DNA from: Ichthyophthirius multifiliis | Lineage: Eukaryota > Ciliophora > Oligohymenophorea > Hymenostomatida | Length of the DNA stretch: 64,000 nucleotides | Reading direction: 5' to 3' | NCBI RefSeq assembly: GCF_000220395.1 | Contig: NW_004086179.1 | Coordinates: 1 to 64,000 of the forward strand | Shown: piece by piece, positions 1 to 12,409 of the stretch | Position numbering within the stretch: the stretch's first letter is position 1 | Layout: the number at the start of each line of letters is the position of its first letter | Position numbers and translations under genes: made by a program | The notes under the pieces: generated by a model | Told to the model about the DNA's origin: nothing | Seen by the model: the letters and a program-made list of their open reading frames with translations, nothing else | Database searches by the model: none

Positions 1-524
1 AAACAATAAATAAATTATTATATATAAATTAATTATTTTATATATATATATATATAAATATATATATTATATTTTTATAGTAAAAATATGTAATTTCATT
101 TTATTAAATTTATTTTATAAAAAAAACAAAAAATTTTTTTGAATAATTATAAGAAATTGAAAGTAATTATAATAAAATTAAAAATTATATATATTCTTTT
201 TATATTATTATAATTAAAAATAATAAATATAAAAAAGTATAATTTTTATTAATTATTTATAATAATTATATAACATTTTTAAAAATGATAAATATATTTT
301 TTTTAATAAATTATAAATGTATATTAATTTATTTATATAATTAAATAAATAAACAAACAATTTTTTTGTTCGTAAGGCATAAAAATAAATTTAATTTAAA
401 AAATAAACAGTAGAATATTAATAATAAAATAATATTAAAAAAAAATATTTTGATAAAAGTAATAAAAAAATTATTAATTTGTAAAAAAAATGGATTAAAC
501 TTATTAAAAAATTTAAAAATTAAA
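1..524. other. AT-rich flank, no gene seen
   Basis: Almost pure A/T with TA runs and short A or T tracts. I find no convincing coding pattern, RNA gene or repeat unit here. It probably holds the upstream region of the PP2C gene that follows. Confidence 0.5.
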
Positions 525-1392
525 ATGCTATTAATGAAAGATAATTTAAATACTTAACTAAACAAATATAAATAAAAAATAAATTAAAATATTTCATAAA
601 ATTAACCTATAATAATAAATAACTTTACTAAAGTATAATAAAAAAAATTAAAAATTTAAATAAAAATATTAGATTAAAAAAAAATAATGTAAATAAAAAA
701 GAACTAAAAGTAATAATATAAGTCAACCAAAGTAAAATATTATTAGTTAATAATAAAAAAAATATATATAAATATATAATATATTTATAAATATAAAAAT
801 ATATATATTTATATAAATATATTATATATATATTTATTTAAAAAATATGGATATAAAGTTTATAATAATTCAAATCTTTTAACTAATATTAACACACCAA
901 CAAAATAAAATTTTTAACAAAGAAGATTGAGTTTAGGAATAGATTCTATTATTATTAATAATTAAAATAAATTAAATTAAGAATAAATTTATAAAAAATA
1001 AAATAAAATAAAAACTTCCAAATAGTAATAATAATATTAAAATTTAAGAATGTCTTTTTTAAATGAATTTTCTAATAACAAATATTAAAATTAAATATAA
1101 TTATCATAAAATAAAAATAAAATAAAATATATATAAAAAAAATCTCTTAGTGAAACTAAATTTTCCAATGATAAATCTAAATAATAAAAATGTTTGTAAA
1201 AAAAAATACAAAAAAATGCAAAAAAATAATATAAAAAATATTAAAAAATAGTTCTTCATAAATAAAAAATCATAAAAGAAGTTAATCAACTATATCAAAA
1301 TAATTTATAGAAAATGATTTTAATTAAAAATTAATATAAAAAAATAATAGAAATAATAGTAATGATAATTATAATAATAGTAATAATAAAAA

Positions 1393-1432
<40 letters not shown>

Positions 1433-2794
1433 TAATATTATAAATAATCGATAAAATATTCATAATAATAAATAAAATAATAATAATGTAACTAATAAAC
1501 TTAAATCTGAAAATGATTTAAATAATAAATATAAACAACTTTCATTAGACTAATAAGAAAAAAGTAGTTTTTTATTATTATTATAAAAAAATAAATCGAA
1601 ATAAAGCATATATTCAACCGAAAAATATAATTTAAAAAATTTAATTTCATTTTATCCTAAATTTTAGTATTTATAAAAACAATTAAAAAAATCTTCATAA
1701 ATTACTGACAATGTTATAAATAATGATAAAGCAAATATTCAAATAAATTTAAAAAATAATCATTAATATAAATAAACTTCTAAAAAATCCTATTTAAAAA
1801 ATTTTTCTTTTAAAACATAAGCTGGTTCTAATTAATGCATAACAAAAACAAACCAAGACAATATAATTTATATAAATAAATTAAATAAAAAATAAAACCG
1901 TTTTTTATTCGCTGTTTGTGACGGACATGGTATAAACGGCCATATAGTCTCCTCATTTATAAAAGATGTTCTTCCTAAAAAACTTGAGTAAGCCTTATAT
2001 AGACAAATAAAAAACGAAAAGGACAATTTTATCTAAAACTCATTAAATCTAGCCTTCCTTTTGACAAGTAAAGAGCTTTTAGAGTCCGAAATAGATTGTT
2101 CATTTTCCGGATCTACTTGTGTATGTGTACTTATAATAGGAAATAAAGTCTGGACAGCAAATGCAGGAGATTCAAGGGCTGTACTATACCTATAAGATTA
2201 ATAAAATTGGTCACATATATCCCTTAGTAAAGATCATAAGCCAGACAACCCTTCTGAATATGAAAGGATCATCCAAAATGGGGGAAGAGTAGATTGCTAT
2301 AAAGATGAAAATAATAAACCTATAGGACCATATAGAATATGGATAGGAAATGAAAATATACCAGGATTAGCTATGTCAAGATCATTTGGGGATGTTATAG
2401 CTTCTTAAGTAGGTGTTATATGTGAACCGGGTATATATATAAAATAAATTAATAATTTTAATATATTTTATTTGTATTTATATTTATTTTTTATATTATT
2501 TATTAATAGAAATAAAATAGTATGAAATTAAATAAAATGATAAATTTATTATTATAGCTTCAGACGGAGTTTGGGAGTTTATAGATAATAAAAAAGTAAT
2601 TATTTTAAATATAAAAATATATAAATAAATATACATATATATAAATATATATATAATTAATATATATATATATATATATTTTATAATAAAAAAGATTATT
2701 TAAATTATTCTTTAATACTATGATTCATAATAAGATAATATAGATTTTTTATGTAATAAAATTATATAATAATCTATTTAATAATGGAAATAAG

Positions 2795-2853
<59 letters not shown>

Positions 2854-2922
2854 TAATAATTTTTCTAATAGAATTATGATGTAATTGATGATATTACTTG
2901 TATTTTTATTAGCTTAAATTGA
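525..2922 (+). CDS. PP2C-type serine/threonine protein phosphatase
   Basis: Metal-dependent protein phosphatase that would remove phosphate from Ser/Thr. Read with TAA/TAG as Gln, the catalytic part begins near 1815 with KTNQD, followed by LFAVCDGHG (about 1905), the AGDSRAVL block (about 2164), LSKDHKPD, RSFGD (about 2382), ASDGVWEF (about 2560) and the terminal DDITCIFISLN before TGA. Asp of DGHG and Asp of ASDG are the expected metal ligands. Three GT-AG introns, 2431-2509, 2596-2694 and 2794-2871, restore the frame; the exons then sum to a whole number of codons. The N-terminal 440 residues are Asn/Gln/Lys-rich, with a run of 12 Gln encoded by TAA repeats near 1395-1430. The start is uncertain: the frame is open to an ATG at 525, but the stretch 525-840 is so A/T-rich that a later start or an intron is possible. 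Confidence 0.88.
1388..1432 (+). repeat. TAA trinucleotide repeat encoding polyglutamine
   Basis: An uninterrupted run of TAA units inside the PP2C reading frame. Under the ciliate code it reads as about 12 glutamines in the low-complexity N-terminal extension. Confidence 0.8.
2795..2852. repeat. TA dinucleotide tract in a PP2C intron
   Basis: A long perfect TA run that makes up most of the third PP2C intron (2794-2871). Confidence 0.8.
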
Positions 2923-3100
2923 TTTTTTAGAAAACATAAATAATTATAAATATATATATATATATAAAAATATTTATATATATCAATATATATATAAATA
3001 TGTATCTATATATATTTTTTTATATATATATTTTTATTTATATATATATATTTAAAAAAGTAACGATATTTAATTTGTTTTTTTTTTATTTTAAAAAAAT

Positions 3101-3967
3101 ATGAGTTTTTAAAATATAATAATGATAAATAATGAAATTATTGATAAAAAAGATAAATTGTATTTTAAGATTTTCTCAGATTTTATATCTTAAACTTTAT
3201 TAATAATTCAAATATTTCTAAGTTAAATAATATATGAATAGTTTAAGAATAAAAAAATACAAATAATTACTAAAAATAACCTTGTTTTTTCTGAATTTTC
3301 TCTTTTTATGGTTTTTTGGCCTTTAAATTTTGCTTGCTTCTTTTTAATACTCATATTTGTTAATAATAAGGATAAAAAGTTTTTTTTATTACATTTTTTT
3401 CCTTTTCTTTCTCCAATTTTTTTTTTTTTTTCAGCAATTTACTTTAACATTTTTGTCATAAAATGCTATAAATTTCTCCTTATAAACCCTTTCTCTTATA
3501 TAATCTTAAGTTTTGGTTTTATACTAATATCTTAATTTTATTTTTAAAAAATAAGTATGGGTATATTGGTATATAATATGTATCTTTTTTTTATTTAAAT
3601 AGAACTTTTTAGACAATTAGAAAATAAATAAGAAAACACAAATTTAAAATTATTATTTTCTGGATATTTCTGTATAAACATATTATTTTTTTTGTTATTT
3701 TTTGATATTTTTTAATGGTAATAATTGATAATTCTGGATATTTTGAATTAAATTAACGTTTTTTTATTAATAAAAATTTATTTTATTTAAAAGAATAAAT
3801 TTGATATTGATTTTAATGAAAAAAATGAAAAAAATAAGCCTTTTCCTATTATTTTTTATTATTTAAATTTAATTTTTTTATTTGGATTTTTTATAGCATT
3901 TTCATAATTTTTATTCTAAAAAAATAAATATTAAAATAATTCGTAAACATACATTCTAAAATATTGA
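3101..3967 (+). CDS. Multi-pass membrane protein, family not recognised
   Basis: A single open frame of 288 codons under the ciliate code, from an ATG at 3101 to TGA at 3965. The first 55 residues are mixed and polar (INNEIIDKKDK), followed by at least five strongly hydrophobic segments rich in Phe, Ile and Leu (for example around 3308-3360, 3385-3455, 3490-3530, 3670-3715 and 3840-3910). No motif lets me name the family. Lys/Asn-rich loops separate the hydrophobic segments, as in small transporters or ER membrane proteins. It lies 178 nt after the PP2C stop on the same strand and about 460 nt before ETF beta. One or two stretches, such as near 3550-3600, could be introns that happen to keep the frame. 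Confidence 0.55.
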
Positions 3968-4333
3968 TATAGAAAAAAATAATTAAAGACAATATTGAAA
4001 AGATTATATATATAGATATATATAAATATATAATTAACTTATATAATTATATTGTTTTTATATATATATGTAAGATTATATATATATATAATTTTTTTTT
4101 TTTTTTTATTTATCAATTAAATATATAATTTATAATTATATTATATATTATACTAAATTATTTTTTTATATATAACTTATATATATATTATTATATTTAT
4201 TTTATTTTTATTATTGTTTTATCTAAAAACATACTATTACCTATAATTTTATATTTTGATATATATTTCAATATTTTTTATTTATATATTTAATACTATA
4301 AATAATTCATAAATAAATTAAGAAAAGACCATA

Positions 4334-4367
<34 letters not shown>

Positions 4368-4425
4368 ATTCATTATATAAAACAATACAAAAAACCTTAA
4401 AACACAAAACAAAAAAACAAATAAC
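3968..4425. other. AT-rich intergenic region
   Basis: TA runs and A/T tracts only. It probably carries the promoter of the ETF beta gene; I see no distinct motif. Confidence 0.5.
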
Positions 4426-5297
4426 ATGAAAGCATTAGTTAGTATAAAACGTGTAGTAGATTATGCTTAAAAAGTAAAAATTAAAAAAGATGAAAATAAA
4501 ATAAAATAAAGATTCGTGTAAAACCTGATTTTTCTGGTGTAGACACAAAAGTAGCTTAATCAATAAATCCTTTTTGCGAAATAGCCGTAGAAGAGGCAAT
4601 TCGATAAAAAGAGAAAAAAACCATAAACGAAATCGTAGTTTTAACAATAGGTCCAAAAACGTAAAAAAAAAAAAAAAAAAAAAATTTTTTCTTTTTTTTT
4701 TTTTCCCCCTTTAAATTTTATAACTTTATATATAGCTTCAATTAAACACTAAAACATGCTTTAGCAATGGGTGCTGATAAAGGGCTTCATATATTGACTG
4801 ATTTAACTTCTGATTAGTAACTTTAACCACTAATTGTTGCCCGTATATTGTAAAAAATCATCCTAAGAGATAAGTTTGACCTTGTTTTTTTAGGTAAATA
4901 GTCAATAGATGATGACTTTAATTAAACAGGCTAGCTTCTAGCAGGTCTATTAGACTGGCCTTAAGCCACTTTCGCTTCAGAAGTAAAATTACTAGGTGAA
5001 AATGCCGAAGTAAGTAGAGAAATAGATGGCGGAATTCAAACATTAAGCTTTAAATTGCCTGGTATTATCACATGTGATCTTAGATTAAACACACCAAGGT
5101 TCACTACAGTGCCTAATATTATGAAAGCTAATAAAAAACCAGTAGAAGAGATAAAATTAGACAGTTTAGGAGTAGATTTGAAGACTGGATTTGAAATTTT
5201 AAAGACTGAAAGTCCTTAGGTTAGATAAGGAGGACTTATTTTAGATAGTGTAGATTCTTTAATTGATAAACTAAAAAATGAAGTTAAAATATTATGA
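4426..5297 (+). CDS. ETFB: Electron transfer flavoprotein, beta subunit
   Basis: Mitochondrial matrix partner of ETF alpha, passing electrons from acyl-CoA and other dehydrogenases to ETF-QO. The translation follows the family end to end: MKALVSIKRVVDYAQK, IRVKPDFSG, NPFCEIAVEEA, HALAMGADKG, LGKQSIDDDFNQTGQ, DWPQATFASEV, REIDGG, LRLNTPRF, PNIMKA. Two GT-AG introns are needed: 4474-4511 (38 nt, splitting DYAQK from IRVKPD exactly at a conserved stretch) and 4661-4735. The exons sum to 759 nt, giving 252 residues, the usual length. LGKQSIDDD and the Arg-Leu-Asn segment belong to the nucleotide-binding signature. No N-terminal extension is seen; beta subunits are often imported without an obvious cleaved presequence. 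Confidence 0.97.
4474..4511 (+). other. Very short intron (38 nt) in ETFB
   Basis: Starts GT, ends AG, and its removal joins two halves of a conserved ETF beta block in frame. Without it the frame is lost. Confidence 0.88.
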
Positions 5298-5492
5298 AAT
5301 TATTTTAATTTTTTATATATAAAGTGCTTATTTTTTAAATGTATATTTTTTTATTTTTTACGAAGAAAAAAATAAAATATATATATATAGAGATTCTTTT
5401 GTTTTACATATATATATATTATTTCAAAATAATTTTTTATATATATAAATTTTTTGATTTGTCTTTTTTTGTTTTTTTAGTATTTTTAAAAA

Positions 5493-6424
5493 ATGAGTGT
5501 TTTATAAAGCCCTTTATATTAAGAAAATCCTTTAAAAAATTAAATATTAAACTACATAAATGAAAGTTAATAAAATAATTCGATATTTTTATAATATATA
5601 AATAATAAATCTAAGGAAAATCGCTCATTTTGTATTGAAAACGTTTAAAAAATTAAACGGAAAAATGTAAATTCGTCTTTTTCTTCGAAAACTAATTCTC
5701 ATATATTATAGGAAAGTTTTAATTCGAACTCTTTTTTAATAAAAAATGAAACTTTATTTTTGTAGTAATTATAAACACTTTAGGAAAAAATAAATGAAAA
5801 TTTAAATGAAATTAGTTTATTTTAATAAAAAAATATTGCCTTAGAAAAAAAAAATAAGAATTAGAAATTGAAAATATAACTTTGAAATAAAAAATCAAAG
5901 AAAATGATTAAAAAAATACTATTTTTGATAAATAAGTAGAATTATTTAAAGTAAATAATCTCAAATTAGTGAAATATAATGAAGAAATTCAATAAAAATA
6001 TGAACTTTTAGAATAAAAAAATTTAATTATTTAATAAAAATACAATATATTAAGATAAAAATGTAAAATATTAAAAGAATAATTAAAAAACATATAGGAA
6101 GAGAAAAATAAATAAGAGAATATAATAAAAAATTAATTAGAATAAAATTAAATATAAAAATAAAATGAATAGATATAAAAAAATTAAAAAATTAAAGAAA
6201 AAATATAATATTAATAAAATAATTAAATATATGAAAATAAATAAATATAAGAATATTAAATACTATAAGAAGAATTATACAGAAAATGTGAAAAACTAAA
6301 AGTATAAAATTAATAAAATGAAAATTTTATTTAATTTCAATAAAATAAAATAAATAATTTAATAAATGAAAATAAAAATCTAAATTAAATTTTAGTTTAA
6401 AGATGTTAAAATAATTGGGAATGA
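5493..6424 (+). CDS. Coiled-coil protein, Gln/Asn/Lys-rich, function unknown
   Basis: Starts MSVLQSPLYQENPLKNQ at 5493. The first 115 residues are Ser/Asn-rich; from about 5770 to the TGA at 6422 the sequence is a long helical region of Leu, Ile, Glu, Lys and Gln in heptad-like spacing, typical of a coiled coil. The frame is broken once: up to the ten-A run at 5845-5854 the protein is read in one frame, and afterwards in another that stays open to the end. One more A in that run would give an uninterrupted 310-residue protein, so I suspect a homopolymer miscount. Its stop lies 19 nt from the end of the next gene on the opposite strand. I cannot assign a function. Confidence 0.7.
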
Positions 6425-6443
6425 ACAAAAAAAAAATCAATAT

Positions 6444-7764
6444 TCAAATAAATTACTATTATTATTATAAAATTTTGATAAAACAATCCTTTACCTATTA
6501 ATAATCTTTATTATTTACTTTTAAAAAATCATTTATTTTATAATTTTTGAAAAATTCCTTTATGTTCTTAAAAAAATAAATAAATAAAAAAATTATATAA
6601 ATAAATATAAATATAATATATATATATATTTAAATAATAATATTATATATATATTAATTTATAATAAAATATATATTTTTATCTATAAAATTATTTTACC
6701 TAAAATATTTATTAATTTTCGTTTTCTTTTTCTTCTAAAAAAACTAAAAATATTAATATCTTTTCAAATTAATCAGCTTTTACTCCCATTTCTTAAAACT
6801 AAACTAAATTGTATTCAAGTTCTTCAATTTTAGAATTCTTATCTGCTAAAAGTACTAAAACTTTCATATTTTCTAAATTTACTTTACTTTACTTATTGAT
6901 TTCTTCGATTTCTTACAAAACAAGTGTCAAATTTTTTTCCTAAATTTAAAAAGGATATACATAACTTTTATTTTTAGCCTAAATTTTTTCATTTGAGAAC
7001 TCCTAATGTATCAAGGTATTAATAAAACCATTTTTCGGTACACTTTGAGGTCCCATTATGATAATTTTGACTTCTTCTTTTATTGAATTGACTTTTTTTA
7101 GTATTAATTAATCATCTTGATTTTGTTTCTAATAAAATGGCGACTCTTATCTATCTAAACTATGATCAGAAAGTAAATTAGGCAATTCAATTAGAAATTA
7201 ATTTCTTAAATTTTTATAATTAAGTTGTTTTTCCTAATCTAAAATAGCCTAATATTATTCTTTTAATTCTTAAAAAAGATTCTTTCTTTCCTAATTTTAT
7301 AACAAATCCTAAAAAAACATTTCAAAATCCTCTTTATTAGTAAAATTCTGAAGTTTACCCTATATTAAATCTACTGGAACAACTTTTTAAAAAACTTCTA
7401 TTAAAGACTAAATAAAATCACAATTTTCTCCTAATTTTTCAATATATTTCTCTTTAGCATTTTCTATTATATTTATTATTTTTTATTTTATTTAATCAAA
7501 TACGACTTCTATTTTTTTATTAATATTCAAAAATTTCCTTTTGATTAAATAATCACTAATTTCATTTAATATTTCTTCATCTTTTATACGCCATAAAGGA
7601 ATCTATAAATCCTAAAAATTAGTGCTTTATATATCTTATAAATATAATAATATCTAATTTTCTTTTTTGTTAGCTTAAAGGCATTTAGAACACATTAAAA
7701 TAGGTTTTTCATCTATATTTATGACAATATAAGGTTATTACAGATGTTAAATGCAAGTTTACAT
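6444..7764 (-). CDS. Protein with N-terminal Cys/His pairs and long helical body, function unknown
   Basis: Read on the minus strand from ATG at 7764. The N-terminus has MQTCIQHLQQPYIVI and then LMCSKCLQA, a C-x3-H plus C-x2-C pattern that could bind zinc, as in B-box-like heads of many ciliate proteins. The rest is a mixed helical protein with coiled-coil-like stretches. A GT-AG intron at 6567-6699 joins ...QIF to NIKEFFKNYKINDF, and the protein ends with a run of Gln before TGA at 6444-6446. Exons give 395 residues with no frame break. The family is not recognised; zinc binding is inferred from cysteine spacing only. Confidence 0.72.
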
Positions 7765-7922
7765 CTTTTTTATAATTTATATATATTTATTTTATATTAT
7801 ATATAAGAATTTAATCAATTAAATATATTTTTGAGATTATATAATTAATATAATAATATATATATATATATTTATATATATTTATACATATATATTTTTT
7901 TTATTTTATTTATAATATTCTT

Positions 7923-9863
7923 TCATTATTTTTTAAATTATTTTTATATATATTATTTTAAAGATATGAAAACTTTTTTATATAAACTATTTTAATAAAA
8001 CTTTAAAGATAAATTTTAAATATCTTTATCTATACTTTCTATATGTTTTTAGACTAATATTTAACTTTGAAATATATTTTTATTTTTTTAAGCTTATATT
8101 TAGTTTAATTAATTATTAATATTATATTTACATGCATTTTTTTTCATATTAATATACTTTTCGGAATGTTTTTATTAACAATTTAATTTCTATTGTTATT
8201 ATTGTATAAATAAAGGTTAATTTATATTATTATTAGACTTTGATTGTTAAAAAATCTTATTAATTATTTATTATTTAGAAGAAATATATTATTATGTATT
8301 ATCATTTATTATATTAAATAATTTTTGTTTCATATTTTATTTTTTTTAATTTTCTAAAAAATTCACTTTATATTTTTCTTCATCAAATATTTCGATATTT
8401 TTTTTCTTTTAAAATAAATTATTTACTATATTTTTTTAAAATTAATTATTTACCATATTATTCTTTATTTAAAATTAATTTTTTTATTGAAATTAACTAT
8501 TTTCCATATTTTATTGAAATTAACAGTTTTCCATGTTTTAATAATATTAGCTGTTTTCAGTATTTTAATGAATTTAACTGTTTTTTATATCTTATTGAAA
8601 TTAACTGTCTTCCGTGTTTTATTGAAATTAACTTTTTTCAATGTTTTATTAATATTAGCTATTTTCCGTATTTTATTGAAATTAATTATTTTCCGTATTT
8701 TATTGAAATTAACAGTTTTCCATGTTTTATTAATATTAACTGTTTTCCATATTTTATTGAAATTAACTGTTTTCCATATTTTATTGAAATAAACAGCTTT
8801 CCATATTTTATCGAAATTAATTGTTTTCTATTTTTTATTGAAATTAATTATTTTCCATATTTTATTAATATTAACTGTTTTCCATATTTTATTAATATTA
8901 AAAGTTATCCATATGTTATTAATATTAACTGTTTTCCGTATTTTATTAAAATTAATGGTTTTCCATATTTTATCGAAATTAACAGTTTTCCATGTTTTTT
9001 TTAAATTTACTGTTTTCCAATTTTTATTGAAATTAACTGTTTTCCATATTTTATTGATATTAACTTTTTTCCGTATTTTATTGAAACTAACAGTTTTCCA
9101 TGTATTTTTTAAATTAATTTTTTTTCATTTTTTATTGAAATTAACAGTATTCCATGTTTTTTTTTAATTAACTGTTATCCATTTTTTATTGAAATTAACT
9201 ATTATCTATATTTTTGTTTATTAAAAAATAACTATTTGCTATATTTTTTTAAAATAAACTATTTTCAATATTTTTTTATACTAAACGATTAACCATATTT
9301 TTTTTATTTTTATTTATAAAATTCTCATTTTAAATAATTTTTTAATAATTTTATAATTAATCTAATAGACTTTTTTAATTTTTTATACAAATTTATTTAT
9401 TCTATTAAACAGCAAAATTAAAACTAGTTGAATTTTTTTCACATTTTTTATTATTTTAACTATTTTTTTCTATTAAAGAGTAACTTCTTAATTATTATAA
9501 TAATTCGATATTAAATTCTTTTAAATTAAAGAAATATTTTTCTTTTATATATTAAAAACTAGGCCTTTATTTCATCAAAGGATTTCCAATCAAGTTCAGT
9601 TTTTCCAAATGAAATTTATTTGAAATATTATCAAGTTCTTCAATTTCACTTATATAATTTTAACTAAAATCTATTTCTTTTAAATTTTTAAATTAATCAA
9701 GTCCTTTTAAAAATCTTAACATGTTTTAAGGTAATTTTAATATTAAAATATAAGTATATTCTTCATTTATTTTATCGATTTTAAATATATTGCAATTAGG
9801 TAAGTTTATTTAATCATCATTTGAATTTTTATACTGTTATTATTATAAAACTATACTCAGCAT
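7923..9863 (-). CDS. Leucine-rich repeat protein with a nonapeptide tandem array
   Basis: A single open frame of 646 codons on the minus strand, start 9863, TGA at 7923-7925. Residues about 45-115 are LRR-like: FKNLKEIDFSQNYISEIEEL, then HLEKLNLIGNPLMKQRP, resembling the LRRcap end seen in ciliary LRR proteins. After a linker, residues about 188-459 are a tandem array of the nonapeptide MENSQFQQN and variants, each encoded by 27 nt. The C-terminal 180 residues are Gln/Asn/Lys-rich and not repeated. The minus strand is taken as coding because the LRR, array and tail share one frame with no TGA; the plus strand is also open across the array but lacks any flanking coding sequence. The LRR suggests protein binding; the array's role is unknown. 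Confidence 0.8.
8487..9300 (-). repeat. 27-nt tandem array encoding the MENSQFQQN nonapeptide
   Basis: About 26-30 imperfect copies of a 27-nt unit in continuous register, without visible loss of frame. The most conserved positions on the coding strand spell Glu-Asn-Ser (or Asp-Asn-Ser) and Phe-Gln-Gln-Asn. Copies near the edges (9200-9300 and 8400-8487) are more diverged than central ones, as expected for an array that grows by unequal exchange. Confidence 0.9.
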
Positions 9864-10076
9864 TAATAATGTTAATTTTTATTTACAAATTAAATAAATT
9901 TTATTTATAAACTTATTATTTTATTTATATATTAGGAAAAAAAATATATATATTTTATTAAATTAAAATATTTTTTATATTTAATCATTTAAAAAAAAAT
10001 ACAATTTTATTTTTTAAATAAAGTAATATATGTATATATAAAGATAAATAAATAGAATAAAATAAATATATAATAA

Positions 10077-10118
<42 letters not shown>

Positions 10119-10261
10119 TAATTAAAATTTTATTAAATATTTTTCAAAATTATGAAAAAAATTTATAAATACATTTTATATATTTTTTATTTAAAAAAAA
10201 TATTAGTATAAATTAATTTTATTCAAAATAAATATTTATTATTTGAATTAAATAAATAAAA
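9864..10261. other. AT-rich intergenic region between divergent genes
   Basis: Contains a TA run near 10081-10112. It separates the divergent LRR-repeat and coiled-coil genes and so should contain both promoters; no distinct element is visible. Confidence 0.5.
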
Positions 10262-11386
10262 ATGAACGATAAATTAAAAAGACCCCCATCTTGTTAAAAA
10301 GGGACATATAAGCAGCCTATATTTTATCAAAATTAAGAAAATATAAACAAATAAGATCGTGTAAATAAAAACCTATAATTAAATTAAATGAACACAAACC
10401 GAGAAAATAGTTTTGATAGCAACTAAAGTTTATCATTTAATAATTATTTTCAATAATCGACATTAAATAGTGCCTAATTAATAAAATATTAATCAAATTA
10501 AAGTAATTTAAGTACTCCACCAGATATAAAAATGACATAATTTATATAAGAAACATTAAGAAAAGAACTAAGACAATATACTGTAGAAAATTAACAGTAA
10601 TAAAATAAAAAAAATAATCCATTTTAAAATAAAATATATAAATATAGATAATTTACAGAACTATATAATAAGATATTAAATATTGAAAAGAGAAACAATT
10701 TCTGTGAAAAAAACGAAGTATAAAAACTTATAGATGAAAACGTTTAATTAATATAAGAAATTTTAAATTAATTTCGAGGAGAATTCGAGGAATTAAAAAA
10801 GTGCACATTTTAAATGAAAAGCGATATTAAACAATTTTTCAAAGAATATAAAACAAACGAAAATATATAATAAGATACTAAAAATAAATTCCTTTAATAA
10901 TTTGAATTTTTAACCAAATAAATAAATACTAAAGATAAATAATTCACTTCTATATTAAAAGATTAAGAAAAACAAATTTATTTAATTTTAAAATAATAAT
11001 AAGTTCATTCAAATAAAAAACCAGAATAATATTAGTATTAAGAATAATAAAAAGATTTTAATAATTTCATTAAAGAAAAATTCGAGTTTTTACATGAAGA
11101 TTATAATAATAATTCATAAAATTCCAGTTTTTAATTTTCCCCATAAAAAATCGAGTAAGTCAATCTTGATATTGATTCTTTTAATAATGATATTGCTTAA
11201 AGTACAATTAAAAAAATAGAAAATGAACTTTCAGTTATTCACGAATAGGTAAATGAAGATGAAATGTAAACTAATTGTAATTAAAAATATGAAAAAGAAA
11301 ATTATTTGAAATATAAAAATTGTAAAAATATCAGACTAACTAAAGAATAATTCGAATTGTTAATTAAAGATAAAACCCTTTTTTGA
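10262..11386 (+). CDS. Gln/Asn-rich coiled-coil protein, function unknown
   Basis: One uninterrupted frame of 374 residues from MNDKLKRPPSCQKGTYKQP to TGA at 11384. The first 80 residues are polar and disordered (NSFDSNQSLSFNNYFQQS). From about residue 90 the sequence is helical, with segments such as ETLRKELRQYTVENQQQ and LIDENVQLIQEILNQFRGEF that fit coiled coils. The C-terminus contains SVIHEQVNEDEMQTN and a Lys/Asn-rich tail. No enzymatic motif, signal peptide or membrane segment is seen. Codon use matches its neighbours. The family is not recognised. Confidence 0.72.
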
Positions 11387-12118
11387 TTTTTATTTTTGGA
11401 GTAATAATATGTTATTAATATTAATATAAAATATGGTTTTGACTAATTATATATATATAAATTATAAGTTTTTATCAAAAAAAAAATATTTATATATGGC
11501 ACTTATTTGTATATTTATTTATATGTATATTTATATATATGTATTAATAAATTTAAAATACAATGTTTATTCTATTTATATAATTTACTTAAAATGCAAA
11601 AAGTTAATAAAAAAATACATAAAATAAATTTACTAATATTATATAAATATATAAAGACATTTTTAAACAAAAAAAAAGAAATAAAACCTTAAATTATAAA
11701 TAAAAATTATTAAAAACTGTAAATGCAATAATTAAAAAAAAATGTAATTATAAAATAGCTTCCATTTTATAGTTTAATATTTTATTTTTATAAAATAATA
11801 ATATATAATCTAAAAAGAATTTAAAAATGAAGGAAATTTGGAGAGCTTTTTTACTTTTAAAGATAAATATTATTATTATATAAAAAAAATATAGTTTTTA
11901 AAAAATAAATACTTACTAATATGAACAATATAAACAATTATTATATAAATAAAAAAATTAAAATATTATTAATATTGAGAATAGAATTTATATTTTTTAT
12001 TTAAATACAAAAATAAATATTATTATAAAAATAAATAGAGAATATAGATGTGTTTTTTGTATAAATTTATAAACAGATTTTTTTTCTACATTAATATTTT
12101 ATATTTTTTTATAAGGTT
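11387..12118. other. AT-rich region between convergent genes
   Basis: Low-complexity A/T sequence between two convergent genes. Short open stretches occur in several frames, but none has the composition of the genes around it. Confidence 0.5.
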
Positions 12119-12378
12119 TCATATTTAAGCTTCATATAATTAATTATGTAATGTTTTAAGAATAACTTAGTAATTTAATTTAGATTTAGTCATACTTTAT
12201 TATACCTAATTTATATTGTAATTAAAAAAAGAATATATAACATATTTTATATTATTAATTAAAATAATAATATACATTTAAAGAAGAATTATTTAATAAA
12301 AATTTTTGTTTATATTAAAAAGAAAGAGTATTATTTATAGATTTCTATATTATAAATATAAAAAAAAATATATAATTT

Positions 12379-12409
<31 letters not shown>

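Noticed and set aside
8487-9167. Plus-strand hydrophobic repeat protein across the 27-nt array
   Set aside because: It is the antisense of the nonapeptide array. The minus frame continues into LRRs on one side and a normal tail on the other, while the plus frame has no flanking coding sequence.
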